A stretch of 64,000 nt of DNA from Lacipirellula limnantheis (GCF_007746075.1 NZ_CP036339.1:186001-250000), one strand, 5' to 3'. Shown: positions 51,273 to 59,346, counted from the stretch's first letter. The notes: generated by a model not told the origin, from the letters alone. A program made the numbers and translations.

Positions 51273-52886
51273 ATGCAACGTTCTCGCATTGGTCCGATCG
51301 CGCTTGAGGGGCCGCTGGGCGACTCCGTCGATAGCAATGTGCTGCGCGGCGTGCATGTCGAACGCAACATGCGGATGGCGGTGAAGCTGCTGCCGCGCGA
51401 GATGATCACCCGGCCCATGGGCGGGGATTATTTCTCAGCTGACGTGAAGCTGCTGCAGCGGCTGGTGCACCCGAACATCGCGCGGGTGCTGGGCGGGGCG
51501 ATTGACGAGGGGCAGCCTTACTTGGCGCTTGAGCTCGTCGAAGGCGAATCGCTGCGAAGCCTGCTCGACCGCCGCGGACGCTTGCCGTGGGAGACGACGG
51601 CCGACATTGCCGAGTCGATTTGCGAGGCGCTCCAGTTCGCTCATTCGCAAAAGATGATTCATCAGCGGCTCACCCCGTCGCGCATCTTGCTGTTGCCCGG
51701 CGGCGGCGTGAAGCTGGTCGGGTTCGATTGCCAGATGACCGACAAGGATCAGGTGGTGGGATTGCGCTCGCCGATGAGCGTGGCGAATTATCTGGCGCCA
51801 GAAGTGTTCAAGGGGAAGAGCTCGGCCGCGCTGCCGACGGCCGATATGTTCAGCGTGGGCGTCATCCTTTACGAATGCCTCACCGGCAAATTGCCGTGGC
51901 AGGCGCAGACGCCGAGCGAACTGGTGCTCGCGCGGCGCGCGGGGCCGGCGCCGCGGGTGTCGGCGAGTTCGCTGGAATGCCCGGTGTGGCTCGACGTGTT
52001 GGTGTCGAAGCTTCTGGAGACAAAACGCGGCATTCGACTCGCGACGGCCGACGGGACGCGGCGGGCGATTCTCGACGCCAAGCGCAAAGTGGCCGAGGGG
52101 ATGGGCACCGCCAAGCATGCGATGTCGGGGAAGCAAGGCGCCCTGGCGATGAAAGCCGATCGAAAGGAAATCGCGGCGCTGCGGAAGCATCAAACGCCGA
52201 CGGTGCGGGATGAGAGCCCGTTTTACGAACGAGCATGGTTCCTGGGGCTCTGTCTGGCGGCGGTGATTGGATTCGGCGCGTGGGCGATGTGGCCAAAGAG
52301 CGAGGCGGCGTTGTATGCCGAGTTGGAGCCGCTGTTGGCGTCCGACGATTACGACGAACTGCGGGCGATATCGGACGAGGTGAGTGAATTTCGCGAGCGG
52401 TTTCCTGAATCGGCGCACAACCCCGAGCTCGATGATTACGAGCTGCGTGTTGCCATGAAGAAGGCGATGATCGACGTGCGGAATCTCGACCGGCATGGCA
52501 AGCTGCCGAGTTCGACGGCCCAGGGCCTGTTCGCGCAGGGTCTGAAGCTGCAACAGTTCGGCGACTTGATGTCGGCGTGGGAACTATACGAGCAGGCGAT
52601 CGAGGCCGTGCCGCGGGATGCGCCGCGCGAACTGGCGGCCTATCGGCGGTTGGCGGAGAAAGGGATTGCGGAGATCAAGGCGTCGCCCGATGCGAACCGC
52701 TCGCTCAGCGAGATGGCTGACGCGAAGTTGGCGGAGGCGGACGAGCTGATTGCCGCGAAGAAATACTTGCCGGCGAAGGTGCTGCTGGCGGAGTTTATTG
52801 GGCTGTATGAGGGCAACGGAAAACTTCGCGAGCAGGTGAGAGCGGCGCGGGGGAAGCTGCAGGAAATCGATGCGCGGCGGGAGTGA
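51273..52886 (+). CDS. Membrane-anchored pseudokinase
   Basis: A 537-residue protein with the layout of a planctomycete Ser/Thr kinase but without catalytic residues. The VAIK Lys is kept (AVKLL, Lys38) and the αE-like region is present (ADIAESICEALQFAHSQKMI). The HRDxKPxN motif, however, reads HQRLTPSR, so the catalytic Asp and Asn are replaced by Arg. DFG reads GFD, and no glycine loop is visible. ANYLAPEVF, MFSVGVILYECLTGKLPW and the C-lobe are intact. A TM helix follows (LGLCLAAVIGFGAWAMWP, about 325-345), then a helical TPR-like C-terminal domain. It probably binds and regulates rather than phosphorylates. Confidence 0.9.
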   Translation: MQRSRIGPIALEGPLGDSVDSNVLRGVHVERNMRMAVKLLPREMITRPMGGDYFSADVKLLQRLVHPNIARVLGGAIDEGQPYLALELVEGESLRSLLDRRGRLPWETTADIAESICEALQFAHSQKMIHQRLTPSRILLLPGGGVKLVGFDCQMTDKDQVVGLRSPMSVANYLAPEVFKGKSSAALPTADMFSVGVILYECLTGKLPWQAQTPSELVLARRAGPAPRVSASSLECPVWLDVLVSKLLETKRGIRLATADGTRRAILDAKRKVAEGMGTAKHAMSGKQGALAMKADRKEIAALRKHQTPTVRDESPFYERAWFLGLCLAAVIGFGAWAMWPKSEAALYAELEPLLASDDYDELRAISDEVSEFRERFPESAHNPELDDYELRVAMKKAMIDVRNLDRHGKLPSSTAQGLFAQGLKLQQFGDLMSAWELYEQAIEAVPRDAPRELAAYRRLAEKGIAEIKASPDANRSLSEMADAKLAEADELIAAKKYLPAKVLLAEFIGLYEGNGKLREQVRAARGKLQEIDARRE

Positions 52887-52966
52887 CGGAGCGAAGGTGA
52901 CGGGTATGTTATCGTGCGTGGACGTTTTGTCAGGCTGATTACCTTCTCAATAAGGACGCGATTGCT

Positions 52967-53209
52967 ATGTCACTTCTCTGGTTTTTGCTTATCGGCATCG
53001 CCGCGGGATGGTTGGCGGGGCAGATCATGGGGAATGGCGGGTATGGGATCTTGGGTGATCTGATCCTCGGCGTCATCGGGGCGATCGTCGGCGGGTACTT
53101 GTTTGGCGCGCTCGGCATCGGCGCCGGCGGGTTGATTGGGGCGCTGATCACGGCGACCGTGGGGGCGATTGTGTTGATTGCCTTGTTGCGGTTGATTAAG
53201 AAGGCTTGA
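52967..53209 (+). CDS. GlsB/YeaQ/YmgE-family small membrane protein
   Basis: An 80-residue protein with three hydrophobic segments rich in Gly and Ile (LWFLLIGIAAGWLAGQIMG, DLILGVIGAIVGGYLFGALG, ITATVGAIVLIALLRLIKK). The GxxAGWLAG start and glycine zipper match the transglycosylase-associated protein family. Members are stress-induced small inner-membrane proteins with no proven enzyme activity. It begins 80 nt after the pseudokinase and ends 23 nt before the phosphatase gene, so the three may be co-transcribed. Confidence 0.92.
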   Translation: MSLLWFLLIGIAAGWLAGQIMGNGGYGILGDLILGVIGAIVGGYLFGALGIGAGGLIGALITATVGAIVLIALLRLIKKA

Positions 53210-53232
53210 GAATCCAAGAATAGGAGTAAGTC

Positions 53233-53658
53233 TTGCGACAGATTGATGATCGCCTGTTGTGGTTGGGACATACCGGCGATCTTCGCCACGTCGCTGAGCT
53301 GTTCGCTGCGGGCATCATTGCCGTCGTTGACTTAGCATCCAACGAACCGCCAACACTACTGCCGCGAGAGTTTGTCTATTGCCGTTTCCCGATTGTCGAT
53401 GGCGGCGGCAATCCGGCTTGGTTGTTGCGTCGCGCGGTGGAGACGGTTGCGGCGCTGGCGGAAGCCAACGTTGCAACGCTGGTTTGTTGCAGTGCAGGAA
53501 TGAGTCGAAGTCCCGCGATTTTGTCGGCGGCGCTTGCGAAAGTTGCGAAGACTTCGCCTGCAGCAGAATTGGCTCAGATTAGTGCTGGTGAGGCTAGCGA
53601 CGTCTCCCCTGCCCTCTGGTCAGAGATCCTGGCGACGCTCGACTGTGGACCGGGCTAA
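53233..53658 (+). CDS. Dual-specificity protein phosphatase
   Basis: A 141-residue protein-tyrosine/dual-specificity phosphatase. The P-loop CCSAGMSRS gives Cys86-x5-Arg92, and a general-acid Asp is in FPIVDGGG (Asp56). It should dephosphorylate Ser/Thr/Tyr residues in the cytoplasm. It starts with TTG, supported by a strong ribosome-binding site (AGGAG, 7 nt upstream); no ATG is available nearby. Proximity to the pseudokinase suggests a link to phospho-signalling. Confidence 0.85.
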   Translation: MRQIDDRLLWLGHTGDLRHVAELFAAGIIAVVDLASNEPPTLLPREFVYCRFPIVDGGGNPAWLLRRAVETVAALAEANVATLVCCSAGMSRSPAILSAALAKVAKTSPAAELAQISAGEASDVSPALWSEILATLDCGPG

Positions 53659-53911
53659 ATAAGTGGGCCTGGGAAGCTCGATAATCTCTTCTAAACCTGT
53701 CCAAGAATCGCCGGGGGCGGGACGCCCCGGCTCGCCGGAGAGAATGCAGAAGCTAGGGGATTGCAGCCGCGGTTCGCGGGTTTCCCTAGTTTGAGCCACC
53801 CCTACCGGCGTTGTGGCCCTAAAAGTCGGCCGCTATAATCGCGAATTCGCTATTTTAACATCTTGGCATGCTAGCGCTGCCGCCACCCCTGTCCGTGCCG
53901 ATTAAGAGCCT
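53659..53911. other. Gap with a GCCGG-rich stretch
   Basis: No gene. GGGCGGGACGCCCCGGCTCG and the following CCGGCGTTGTGGCCC are palindromic and GC-rich. The A/T-rich CGCTATTTTAACATCTTGG near 53845 may be the promoter region of the next gene. Confidence 0.3.
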
Positions 53912-54394
53912 ATGCGATTCTGTTTGCTTGATCGTATTTGCTCGCTCGAACCGGGGGTGGAGTTAACGGCGGTGAAGAACGTCTCGTTGGCCGAGGAGTA
54001 TCTCGCGGATCATTTTCCCGAGTTCCCCGTGCTGCCGGGCGTCTTCATGCTGGAGGCGGCCACCCAGTCGGCGGCTTGGCTCGTGCGCATGAGCGAAGAC
54101 TACGCCCATAGCATGATCGTGTTGCAGGAAGCGAAGTCGGTGAAGTTCACCGACTTTGTCACCCCGGGCAACACGCTGCGGATGCGCGTGGAGCAACTCA
54201 AGCGCGAAGGGGCGATCACGTCGTTCAAGTTCGAGGGGAAGGTCGGCGAGCGGACCTGCGTCAGCGGTCGGTTGTCGGTCGAATGTTTTAACCTGGCCGA
54301 AGAAGATCCGTCGCTGGCGGAACTCGACAAGCGGATGATCGCACAGCAGCGAGGCTTTCAGGCGATCCTCACGCGGGAAATGAATCAGAAATAA
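53912..54394 (+). CDS. FabZ-like 3-hydroxyacyl-ACP dehydratase
   Basis: A 160-residue hot-dog-fold protein with the FabZ active site LADHFPEFPVLPGVFMLEAA (His34, Glu48). It continues with a helix in ATQSAAWLV and the β strands KSVKFTDFVTPGNTLRMRVE and ITSFKFEGKVGERTCVSGRL. It would dehydrate 3-hydroxyacyl-ACP to trans-2-enoyl-ACP. It is the first gene of a FabZ, ACP, FabZ-like, ketosynthase set. The second hot-dog gene has its catalytic His and Glu at the same residue numbers, which points to a duplicated pair. Confidence 0.9.
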   Translation: MRFCLLDRICSLEPGVELTAVKNVSLAEEYLADHFPEFPVLPGVFMLEAATQSAAWLVRMSEDYAHSMIVLQEAKSVKFTDFVTPGNTLRMRVEQLKREGAITSFKFEGKVGERTCVSGRLSVECFNLAEEDPSLAELDKRMIAQQRGFQAILTREMNQK

Positions 54395-54423
54395 AGTCGT
54401 CCATTCGGCGATTCATGGAGATT

Positions 54424-54453
54424 TAACCACAGAGACACAGAGGCACAGAGAAA
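54424..54453 (+). repeat. CACAGAG-type repeat
   Basis: TTTAACCACAGAGACACAGA continuing GGCACAGAGAAAA is a tandem of CACAGAG/CACAGAGA units, related to the copy at 30446. It lies in the 284-nt gap between the dehydratase and the carrier-protein gene. Confidence 0.5.
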
Positions 54454-54678
54454 ATGCAAATCGGGCAACTTCGTCGTCCGTGCTGCGGCCGCTGCGTTCT
54501 CCGCGGTAAGTGTGTTTCCTAGTAGTTGTGAAAAGAAATACTTCGAAGCCGTCGGTTGGGCTAGATAGTTAGCAACGCCGTTCAATACATATTGATATAG
54601 ACCGCCCCTCGCGAGACTGCCGGCCGTCGCCGAGCGTGACCGCGGGGAGGTCCCCCACCTGCAAGCGGAGGAACTGCC

Positions 54679-55074
54679 GTGGCGATCCCATCGCAAGAAG
54701 AGATCTTTGACAAGGTTCGCGAAGCCCTAGTCGATGCGCTAGGCGTCGACGAGGACGAAGTGACGCCCACCGCGACGCTGCGCGGCGACCTCGACGCCGA
54801 GTCGATCGATTTTCTCGACATCGTGTTCCGACTCGAGAAGGCGTTCGACATCAAGATCGAGCGCGGCGAACTGATTCCCATGGACGTTCTTGAAGACGCA
54901 TCGTACGTCAGCGACGGCAAGGTGAACGCCGCGGGCATCTCGAAGCTCAAGGAGCGGATGCCGTTTGCCGATCTGAGCGGGTTCGAGGCCGACCCGAACG
55001 TCCAGAACCTCGGCAACCAGCTGACGGTGCAAGACATGTGCAACTTTGTGGAATACAAGTTGAAGAAGGCGTAG
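54679..55074 (+). CDS. Long-form acyl carrier protein
   Basis: A 131-residue carrier protein. The PCP/ACP core is EEIFDKVREALVDALGVDED, then the phosphopantetheine site DAESIDFLD (Ser42) and VFRLEKAFDIKIE. Standard ACPs are about 78 residues. Here about 45 extra residues lie between helices II/III and the last helix (ISKLKERMPFADLSGFEADP region), before LTVQDMCNFVEYKLKK. It should carry acyl chains for the neighbouring dehydratases and ketosynthase. GTG start, supported by GGAGGAA 7 nt upstream. The long insert is the main oddity. Confidence 0.88.
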   Translation: MAIPSQEEIFDKVREALVDALGVDEDEVTPTATLRGDLDAESIDFLDIVFRLEKAFDIKIERGELIPMDVLEDASYVSDGKVNAAGISKLKERMPFADLSGFEADPNVQNLGNQLTVQDMCNFVEYKLKKA

Positions 55075-55166
55075 GGAGTTGCGAGCGGCGAGTTGCGATT
55101 AGCGAGCGAAGACTTCGGCTCGCCCTCTCCAACTCGCGACTCGAAACTCGCAACTCGGAGCTTCCA
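55075..55166. repeat. Inverted GAGTTGCGAG-type repeat
   Basis: GAGTTGCGAGCGGCGAGTTG downstream of the ACP gene is mirrored by AACTCGCGACTCGAAACTCG further on. It could form a stem between the ACP and the second dehydratase genes. Confidence 0.5.
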
Positions 55167-55700
55167 ATGCGCTGGTTCTGGATTGATCGATTCACTGAGT
55201 TCGTTAGCGGCTCGCACGCGACGGCGGTCAAAGGCGTGTCGTTGGCGGAGGATCATCTCCACGACCATTTCTTGGGCTATCCGATCATGCCGAACTCGCT
55301 CTGCTGCGAGGGAATGGCCCAAGCGGGCGGGCTGCTGATCAGCGAACATTACGGCTTTGGCGAGTTGGTCGTCCTGGCAAAGCTGTCGAAAGCAAAGTTC
55401 ACTGGCCGCGTGCGACCAGGCGAGACGCTGACGTACAAAGTGACGGCCGACTGGATCCGCAACGACAGCGCCCAGGTCAGCGGCGTGGCGACGGTCGGGG
55501 ATCGGCCGCATGGCGAGGTGCAGATCCTGTTCGCGCGAATGGGCGAGGAGATGGCGCAGCAGATGGGCGCCCGACTGTTTCGGCCGACGGATTTGCGGCA
55601 CTGGCTAAATCTGGTTGGCGTGTTCGAGGTCGGCGTGAAGCAGGATGGGACGCGGCTGAAGCGGGAAGATTATCCGCTTGATGAGGTGGCGGTGACGTGA
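55167..55700 (+). CDS. FabZ-like hot-dog protein, second paralogue
   Basis: A 177-residue hot-dog-fold protein starting MRWFWIDRFTEFVSG. The active-site segment LHDHFLGYPIMPNSLCCEGM keeps His34 and Glu48 but reads PNS where the first paralogue has PGV, followed by AQAGGLLISEHYGFGELV. It goes on to SKAKFTGRVRPGETLTYKVT as in FabZ. It is probably a dehydratase or an isomerase-dehydratase for a specific acyl chain. It lies between the ACP and ketosynthase genes. Start chosen at the ATG after a repeat-derived stretch. Confidence 0.85.
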   Translation: MRWFWIDRFTEFVSGSHATAVKGVSLAEDHLHDHFLGYPIMPNSLCCEGMAQAGGLLISEHYGFGELVVLAKLSKAKFTGRVRPGETLTYKVTADWIRNDSAQVSGVATVGDRPHGEVQILFARMGEEMAQQMGARLFRPTDLRHWLNLVGVFEVGVKQDGTRLKREDYPLDEVAVT

Positions 55701-56009
55701 GTTCTGAACTCACCCTTCTGGTTCCCTCCCCTTGAGAGGGAGGGTTAGGGAGGGGTGAAAGCAGCGTGCACCAGAGTTCCACCCCCCTCCCCAGCCCTCC
55801 CCTCCTGGGGGAGGGAGCCGGAGACCTTGATCGCGGGGGAGCGTCTCGGGCGGTGAACGGATCCGCCTGCCGCTGCTTCGGGTCGAATCTCACGGCGTTG
55901 ACGCCTACAATCTTTGGTGGCAGCGCCCGCGGGGATACGCCCCGCGGCTCGCTTTGAGCGCTGAATCGTTTTGATCGATTGGCCCCTTCCCCGTTTGTGG
56001 ATTCTTGCC
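55701..56009. other. Intergenic hairpin and GC-rich repeats
   Basis: CTGGTTCCCTCCCCTTGAGA plus GGGAGGG at 55718-55744 closely resembles the hairpin at 18371-18397. Further CCCCCTCCCCAGCCCTCCC and CTCCTGGGGGAGGGAG form another stem near 55790-55820. No gene is supported. Confidence 0.5.
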
Positions 56010-57287
56010 ATGCGTCGTCGCGTCGTGGTCACCGGCATTGGTTGCGTCACTCCTTCGGGAAACAACCCGGAGAAGCTGTGGGAGAATCTGCTGGCCGGGC
56101 GCAGCGGCGTCGGCAAGACGACGCTGTTCGACGCCAGCAACTTTCCGACGAAGATCTCGGCCCAGGTCAAGGATTGGTCGATCGCTGAAGAGGGCGAGGA
56201 CGCCGCCGCTTGGGCGCCGCGCAGTCGGCATACGCAGTTCGCGGCCGGAGCGGCGAAGCAGGCGGTCCGCGACTCGGGCGTGCTGCAGGGGATCGAACCG
56301 ACGCGGTTTGGCGTCTACCTTGGCGCGGGCGAGGGGCAGCAAGATTTCTTCCGCTTCGCGCGGATGATGACCGCCGCCACGGCGGCTGACGGCGAGTTCT
56401 CGCTGAAGAAGTTCGTCGAAACAGCGCTGAAAGAGCTCGATCCGGTCGCCGAACTCGAACAAGAGCCCAACATGCCGGTCGGCTATCTCGCCGGGATGTT
56501 CAACGCCCAAGGACCGAACGCCAATTGCCTCACCGCATGCGCGGCGAGCAGTCAGGCCATCGGCGAGGCGACGGAGATCATCCGGCGCGGGGAGGCTGAC
56601 GTGATGCTCTCCGGCGGCGCCCACAGCATGATTCATCCCTTCGGGATCACTGGGTTCAATTTGCTGACCGCGCTCAGCGAGAATAACGAACAGCCGGAGC
56701 GGGCATCGCGGCCGTTCGATCTGAACCGGGACGGCTTTGTGCTGGGCGAAGGCGCGGCGATGGTGGTCCTCGAAGAATACGAGCGGGCAAAGGCCCGCGG
56801 CGCGCAGATCTACGGCGAAATCGCCGGCTACGGCACCACCGCCGATGCGTATCGCATCACGGATCAGCACCCCGACGGACGGGGCGCGACGGCGTGCATG
56901 ACGATGGCGCTGAAGGACGCGCAGCTCAATCCGGAGGACATCGGCTACATCAACGCCCACGGCACGAGCACCGCGGTGAATGACAAGGTCGAGACCCACT
57001 CGATTCGCCGGGCCTTTGGCGAGCAGGCGTACAAGATTCCGGTGAGCAGCACCAAGAGCATGACGGGACACCTGGTCGCCGCGGCGGGCGCGACGGAGTT
57101 GATCATCTCGTTGCTGACGCTGCGGCGCGGGGTGATGGCGCCGACGATCAACTACGAGACGCCCGATCCGAATTGCGATCTCGATTACGTGCCGAATGCG
57201 GCCCGCGAGAAGAAGTGCACGGCGGTGCTGTCGAACAGCTTCGGGTTCGGCGGGCAGAACATCACGCTGATCGCGACGGCGGTTTAG
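56010..57287 (+). CDS. fabF: Beta-ketoacyl-ACP synthase II-like protein
   Basis: A 425-residue condensing enzyme with the full Cys-His-His triad: Cys177 in CLTACAASS, His317 in NAHGTST, His354 in KSMTGHLVAAAGA (with Lys349). It starts RRRVVVTGIGCVTPSGNNPE and ends SFGFGGQNITLI, typical of FabF. It elongates acyl-ACP with malonyl-ACP. It completes a set with the long ACP and two dehydratases, but no ketoreductase or enoyl reductase is in the window, so the set depends on the housekeeping enzymes or makes an unsaturated or specialised chain. The symbol is given by similarity; it may be a paralogue of the housekeeping enzyme. Confidence 0.88.
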   Translation: MRRRVVVTGIGCVTPSGNNPEKLWENLLAGRSGVGKTTLFDASNFPTKISAQVKDWSIAEEGEDAAAWAPRSRHTQFAAGAAKQAVRDSGVLQGIEPTRFGVYLGAGEGQQDFFRFARMMTAATAADGEFSLKKFVETALKELDPVAELEQEPNMPVGYLAGMFNAQGPNANCLTACAASSQAIGEATEIIRRGEADVMLSGGAHSMIHPFGITGFNLLTALSENNEQPERASRPFDLNRDGFVLGEGAAMVVLEEYERAKARGAQIYGEIAGYGTTADAYRITDQHPDGRGATACMTMALKDAQLNPEDIGYINAHGTSTAVNDKVETHSIRRAFGEQAYKIPVSSTKSMTGHLVAAAGATELIISLLTLRRGVMAPTINYETPDPNCDLDYVPNAAREKKCTAVLSNSFGFGGQNITLIATAV

Positions 57288-57300
57288 TTCGAGAATCTCT

Positions 57301-57387
57301 AGCCCCGGGCTCCGCCCGGGGGTGGGCGTGGAGTAGGGACGACGTCCCACTGAATGGTACGCGACCCCCGGGCGGAGCCCGGGGCTA
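57301..57387. repeat. Palindromic repeat element, copy B
   Basis: The left arm AGCCCCGGGCTCCGCCCGGG plus GG and the right arm CCCCCGGGCGGAGCCCGGGG plus CT bracket a spacer with GAATGGTACGCGA before the right arm. It sits just downstream of the ketosynthase gene. It is the most complete relative of the element at 41789-41872 and of the one split by the insertion sequence. Confidence 0.88.
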
Positions 57388-57458
57388 GAACGCCGCGGCA
57401 ATAGTCGGACCGCCAGGCGTGCATTCAGACCTTTGACGCTGCACAACCTGGTGACCGC

Positions 57459-58523
57459 ATGACCGCACGCGAACTTGAACCGACGACCAAGCGCGGCGTC
57501 GCGACGCGGAGTCGGGGGAAGCTGCTGGCGCTGGCGGCTGCGACGGTCGTCGTTCTCTATCTTTGCTATTTGATGGTGACGCCGTTCATCCCGCCGATTG
57601 TGTGGGCGGTGACGGCGGCGGTGGTGACGCATCGGTTCAGCCGGTGGGTGGGGAGCCGCGTCAAGACCCCCGACAGGAAGGCGAGCATCTGCGTCGGCGT
57701 TGTCGCGGTCGTCGTGTTGCTGCCGGCCGTGCTCGTGATCGTCGTGGGCGCGCAGCAGGTGGCGATCGCGGTACAGGAGTGGGATTCGATTACGGCCACC
57801 GTGGCGGAGTGGGTCAAGAATCATCCCCGGCTCAATGAAGTCTGGAAGGACGTCGATCTGGCGGCCGAGGCTCCGGGGCTCGTGGAGCGCTTGCGGCCTG
57901 GCGCCGTCGCCATAGCGTCGACGCCGTTGTATCTGTTGATGCAGACGCTGCTGACGCTGTTCGTGCTTTACTTTCTCTATCGCGACGAGGACCAAGCGAT
58001 CGAATCGATCCGTAGCGTGTTGCCGCTGAGCGAGCGCGAGACCGATCGCTTGTTCCAGCGCGTTGACGACACGATCAACGCCACGATCTTCGGCACGGTG
58101 ACCGTCGCCATGGTGCAAGGGATCATGGGCGGAATCATGTTCGGCTTTCTCGGCATCCAGGGAGCGACGCTGTGGGCGCTGATCATGGGCCTACTGGCGA
58201 TCATTCCCTACCTGGGGACGTTTGTCGTCTGGGGGCCGACGGCGGCCATTCTCGCCCTGCAAGGCGAGTGGGGGAAGGCTGCGATTCTCGTTGCGTGGGG
58301 CGCGATTGCCATCGGGCTGATCGATAACTTGCTCTACCCGTATCTCGTCGGACAGCGTTTGCGGCAGCACACGGTCGTCTCGTTCGTCGCCATTCTGGGA
58401 GGCGTCGCGACGTTTGGGGCCACCGGCATCGTGTTGGGGCCGGTCGTGGTGACGCTCATGTTCTTCCTGCTCGACTTGTGGCGGAGACGCACGGAGCATG
58501 GAGCGTCGGCGGAACGGGCTTGA
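57459..58523 (+). CDS. AI-2E family permease
   Basis: A 354-residue inner-membrane protein with about seven or eight helices, as in the AI-2E transporter (DUF20) family: two at the N-terminus (LLALAAATVVVLYLCYLMVT), a cytoplasmic region, then LMQTLLTLFVLYFLYRDEDQ, VQGIMGGIMFGFLGIQGATL, IPYLGTFVVWGPTAAILA and VTLMFFLLDLW. LLAIIPYLG and LYPYLVG are family hallmarks. Members include a quorum-signal exporter and Na+/H+ or unknown transporters; the substrate here cannot be told. It stands alone in orientation with the upstream fatty-acid set. Confidence 0.9.
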   Translation: MTARELEPTTKRGVATRSRGKLLALAAATVVVLYLCYLMVTPFIPPIVWAVTAAVVTHRFSRWVGSRVKTPDRKASICVGVVAVVVLLPAVLVIVVGAQQVAIAVQEWDSITATVAEWVKNHPRLNEVWKDVDLAAEAPGLVERLRPGAVAIASTPLYLLMQTLLTLFVLYFLYRDEDQAIESIRSVLPLSERETDRLFQRVDDTINATIFGTVTVAMVQGIMGGIMFGFLGIQGATLWALIMGLLAIIPYLGTFVVWGPTAAILALQGEWGKAAILVAWGAIAIGLIDNLLYPYLVGQRLRQHTVVSFVAILGGVATFGATGIVLGPVVVTLMFFLLDLWRRRTEHGASAERA

Positions 58524-58848
58524 GCGTCGCGGTAACGATTAGCCGGACCGCCACGCGGTCCGGGCTGGCGGGGCGATTGAGGATTGATGCGCTGGAGCGT
58601 TTAAAGTCGCTTGGCGGGTTCTGCCCGGAGGGCGTGGCCCTCCGGCTAGCTGGAATTGTTCGCGGTCTGCGCATGAGAGCTGTCTGCGCATGAGATTGTC
58701 GGCGCATAAAAACAGCCGCCTGCGCGCTTCCTTGCGCGCTGGCGGCTGCTGGCGAGCTTCCGTGCTCGCGTTGTCTGGCAAGTTGCGGCTCGCATTAACC
58801 CCGGTCATTGACCGGGGGCTAAGGGGCGGGCGTCGTCGCCTTGTTCGC
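58524..58848. other. Intergenic region with several hairpins
   Basis: No gene is supported. Stems are visible at about 58543-58566 (CCGGACCGCCACGCGGTCCGG), 58620-58650 (CCGGAGGGCGTGGCCCTCCGG), 58718-58745 (CGCGCTTCCTTGCGCGCTGG) and 58795-58822 (CCCCGGTCATTGACCGGGGG). Each is a short palindrome typical of dispersed repeats in this genome. Confidence 0.5.
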
Positions 58849-59346
58849 TCAGTTCGGGCCGATGGTCGGCGGATGGGCCATCAGGAAGTCGCGCGGGCCG
58901 CGGGTGGTGTAGTAGGGATACGCCACTTGAGCGCTCGGCGGTCCTTGGTTGAAGGCGGGGTACTCAGGATAGCCGCCGCCGTGCGGGCAGAGGCCATTGG
59001 CGCCGCAACCGGCAATGCCGCAGCCGCCCGGGCCGCAGCCGCCTGCTCCGCAACCGCCGCCGGCGATCCGTTCCGCCAATCGGCTGCAGGGCCCGCCGTT
59101 GCAGCAACCGTCGCAGCCGCCGCAGCGTTCGCCGCAGTCGACGTCGCAGCCGGCGAGCTCGCAGTTGCCGGTGTCCTTGCCGAAGAGTTTGCCAATCGGC
59201 CGGCAGGCGTCGCGAGTGATCAGCGGACGCGGCGCGCGGCGGTTGGTGGCGACGTTGCAGCGGTCGCCGCAACCCGTAAGACCAGACTGGGCGCAGCCGC
59301 TAGCCAACAGGCATAGCAGCCCCGCCAATGCGATGCATTGTTTCAT
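58849..59346 (-). CDS. Cysteine- and glycine-rich lipoprotein
   Basis: A 165-residue lipoprotein: signal peptide and lipobox LLCLLASGCAQS (Cys18). The mature part carries a dense run of Cys-Gly motifs (CDVDCGERCGGCDGCCNGGP, GGCGAGGCGPGGCGIAGCGA), at least 15 cysteines in about 65 residues, and then a Pro/Tyr-rich tail (YPYYTTRGPRDFL). The pattern suggests a disulfide-linked or metal-binding surface protein. I know of no named family. It is transcribed alone, divergent from the ABC exporter gene. Confidence 0.8.
   Translation of the reverse strand: MKQCIALAGLLCLLASGCAQSGLTGCGDRCNVATNRRAPRPLITRDACRPIGKLFGKDTGNCELAGCDVDCGERCGGCDGCCNGGPCSRLAERIAGGGCGAGGCGPGGCGIAGCGANGLCPHGGGYPEYPAFNQGPPSAQVAYPYYTTRGPRDFLMAHPPTIGPN

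Noticed and set aside
55905..58118. 737-residue open frame on the minus strand
   Set aside because: It spans the ketosynthase and part of the AI-2E permease on the opposite strand, has Arg/His-rich composition and no motif.
58540..58830. Riboswitch or structured ncRNA
   Set aside because: The hairpins are independent short palindromes without conserved loops that I recognise; dispersed repeats explain them better.
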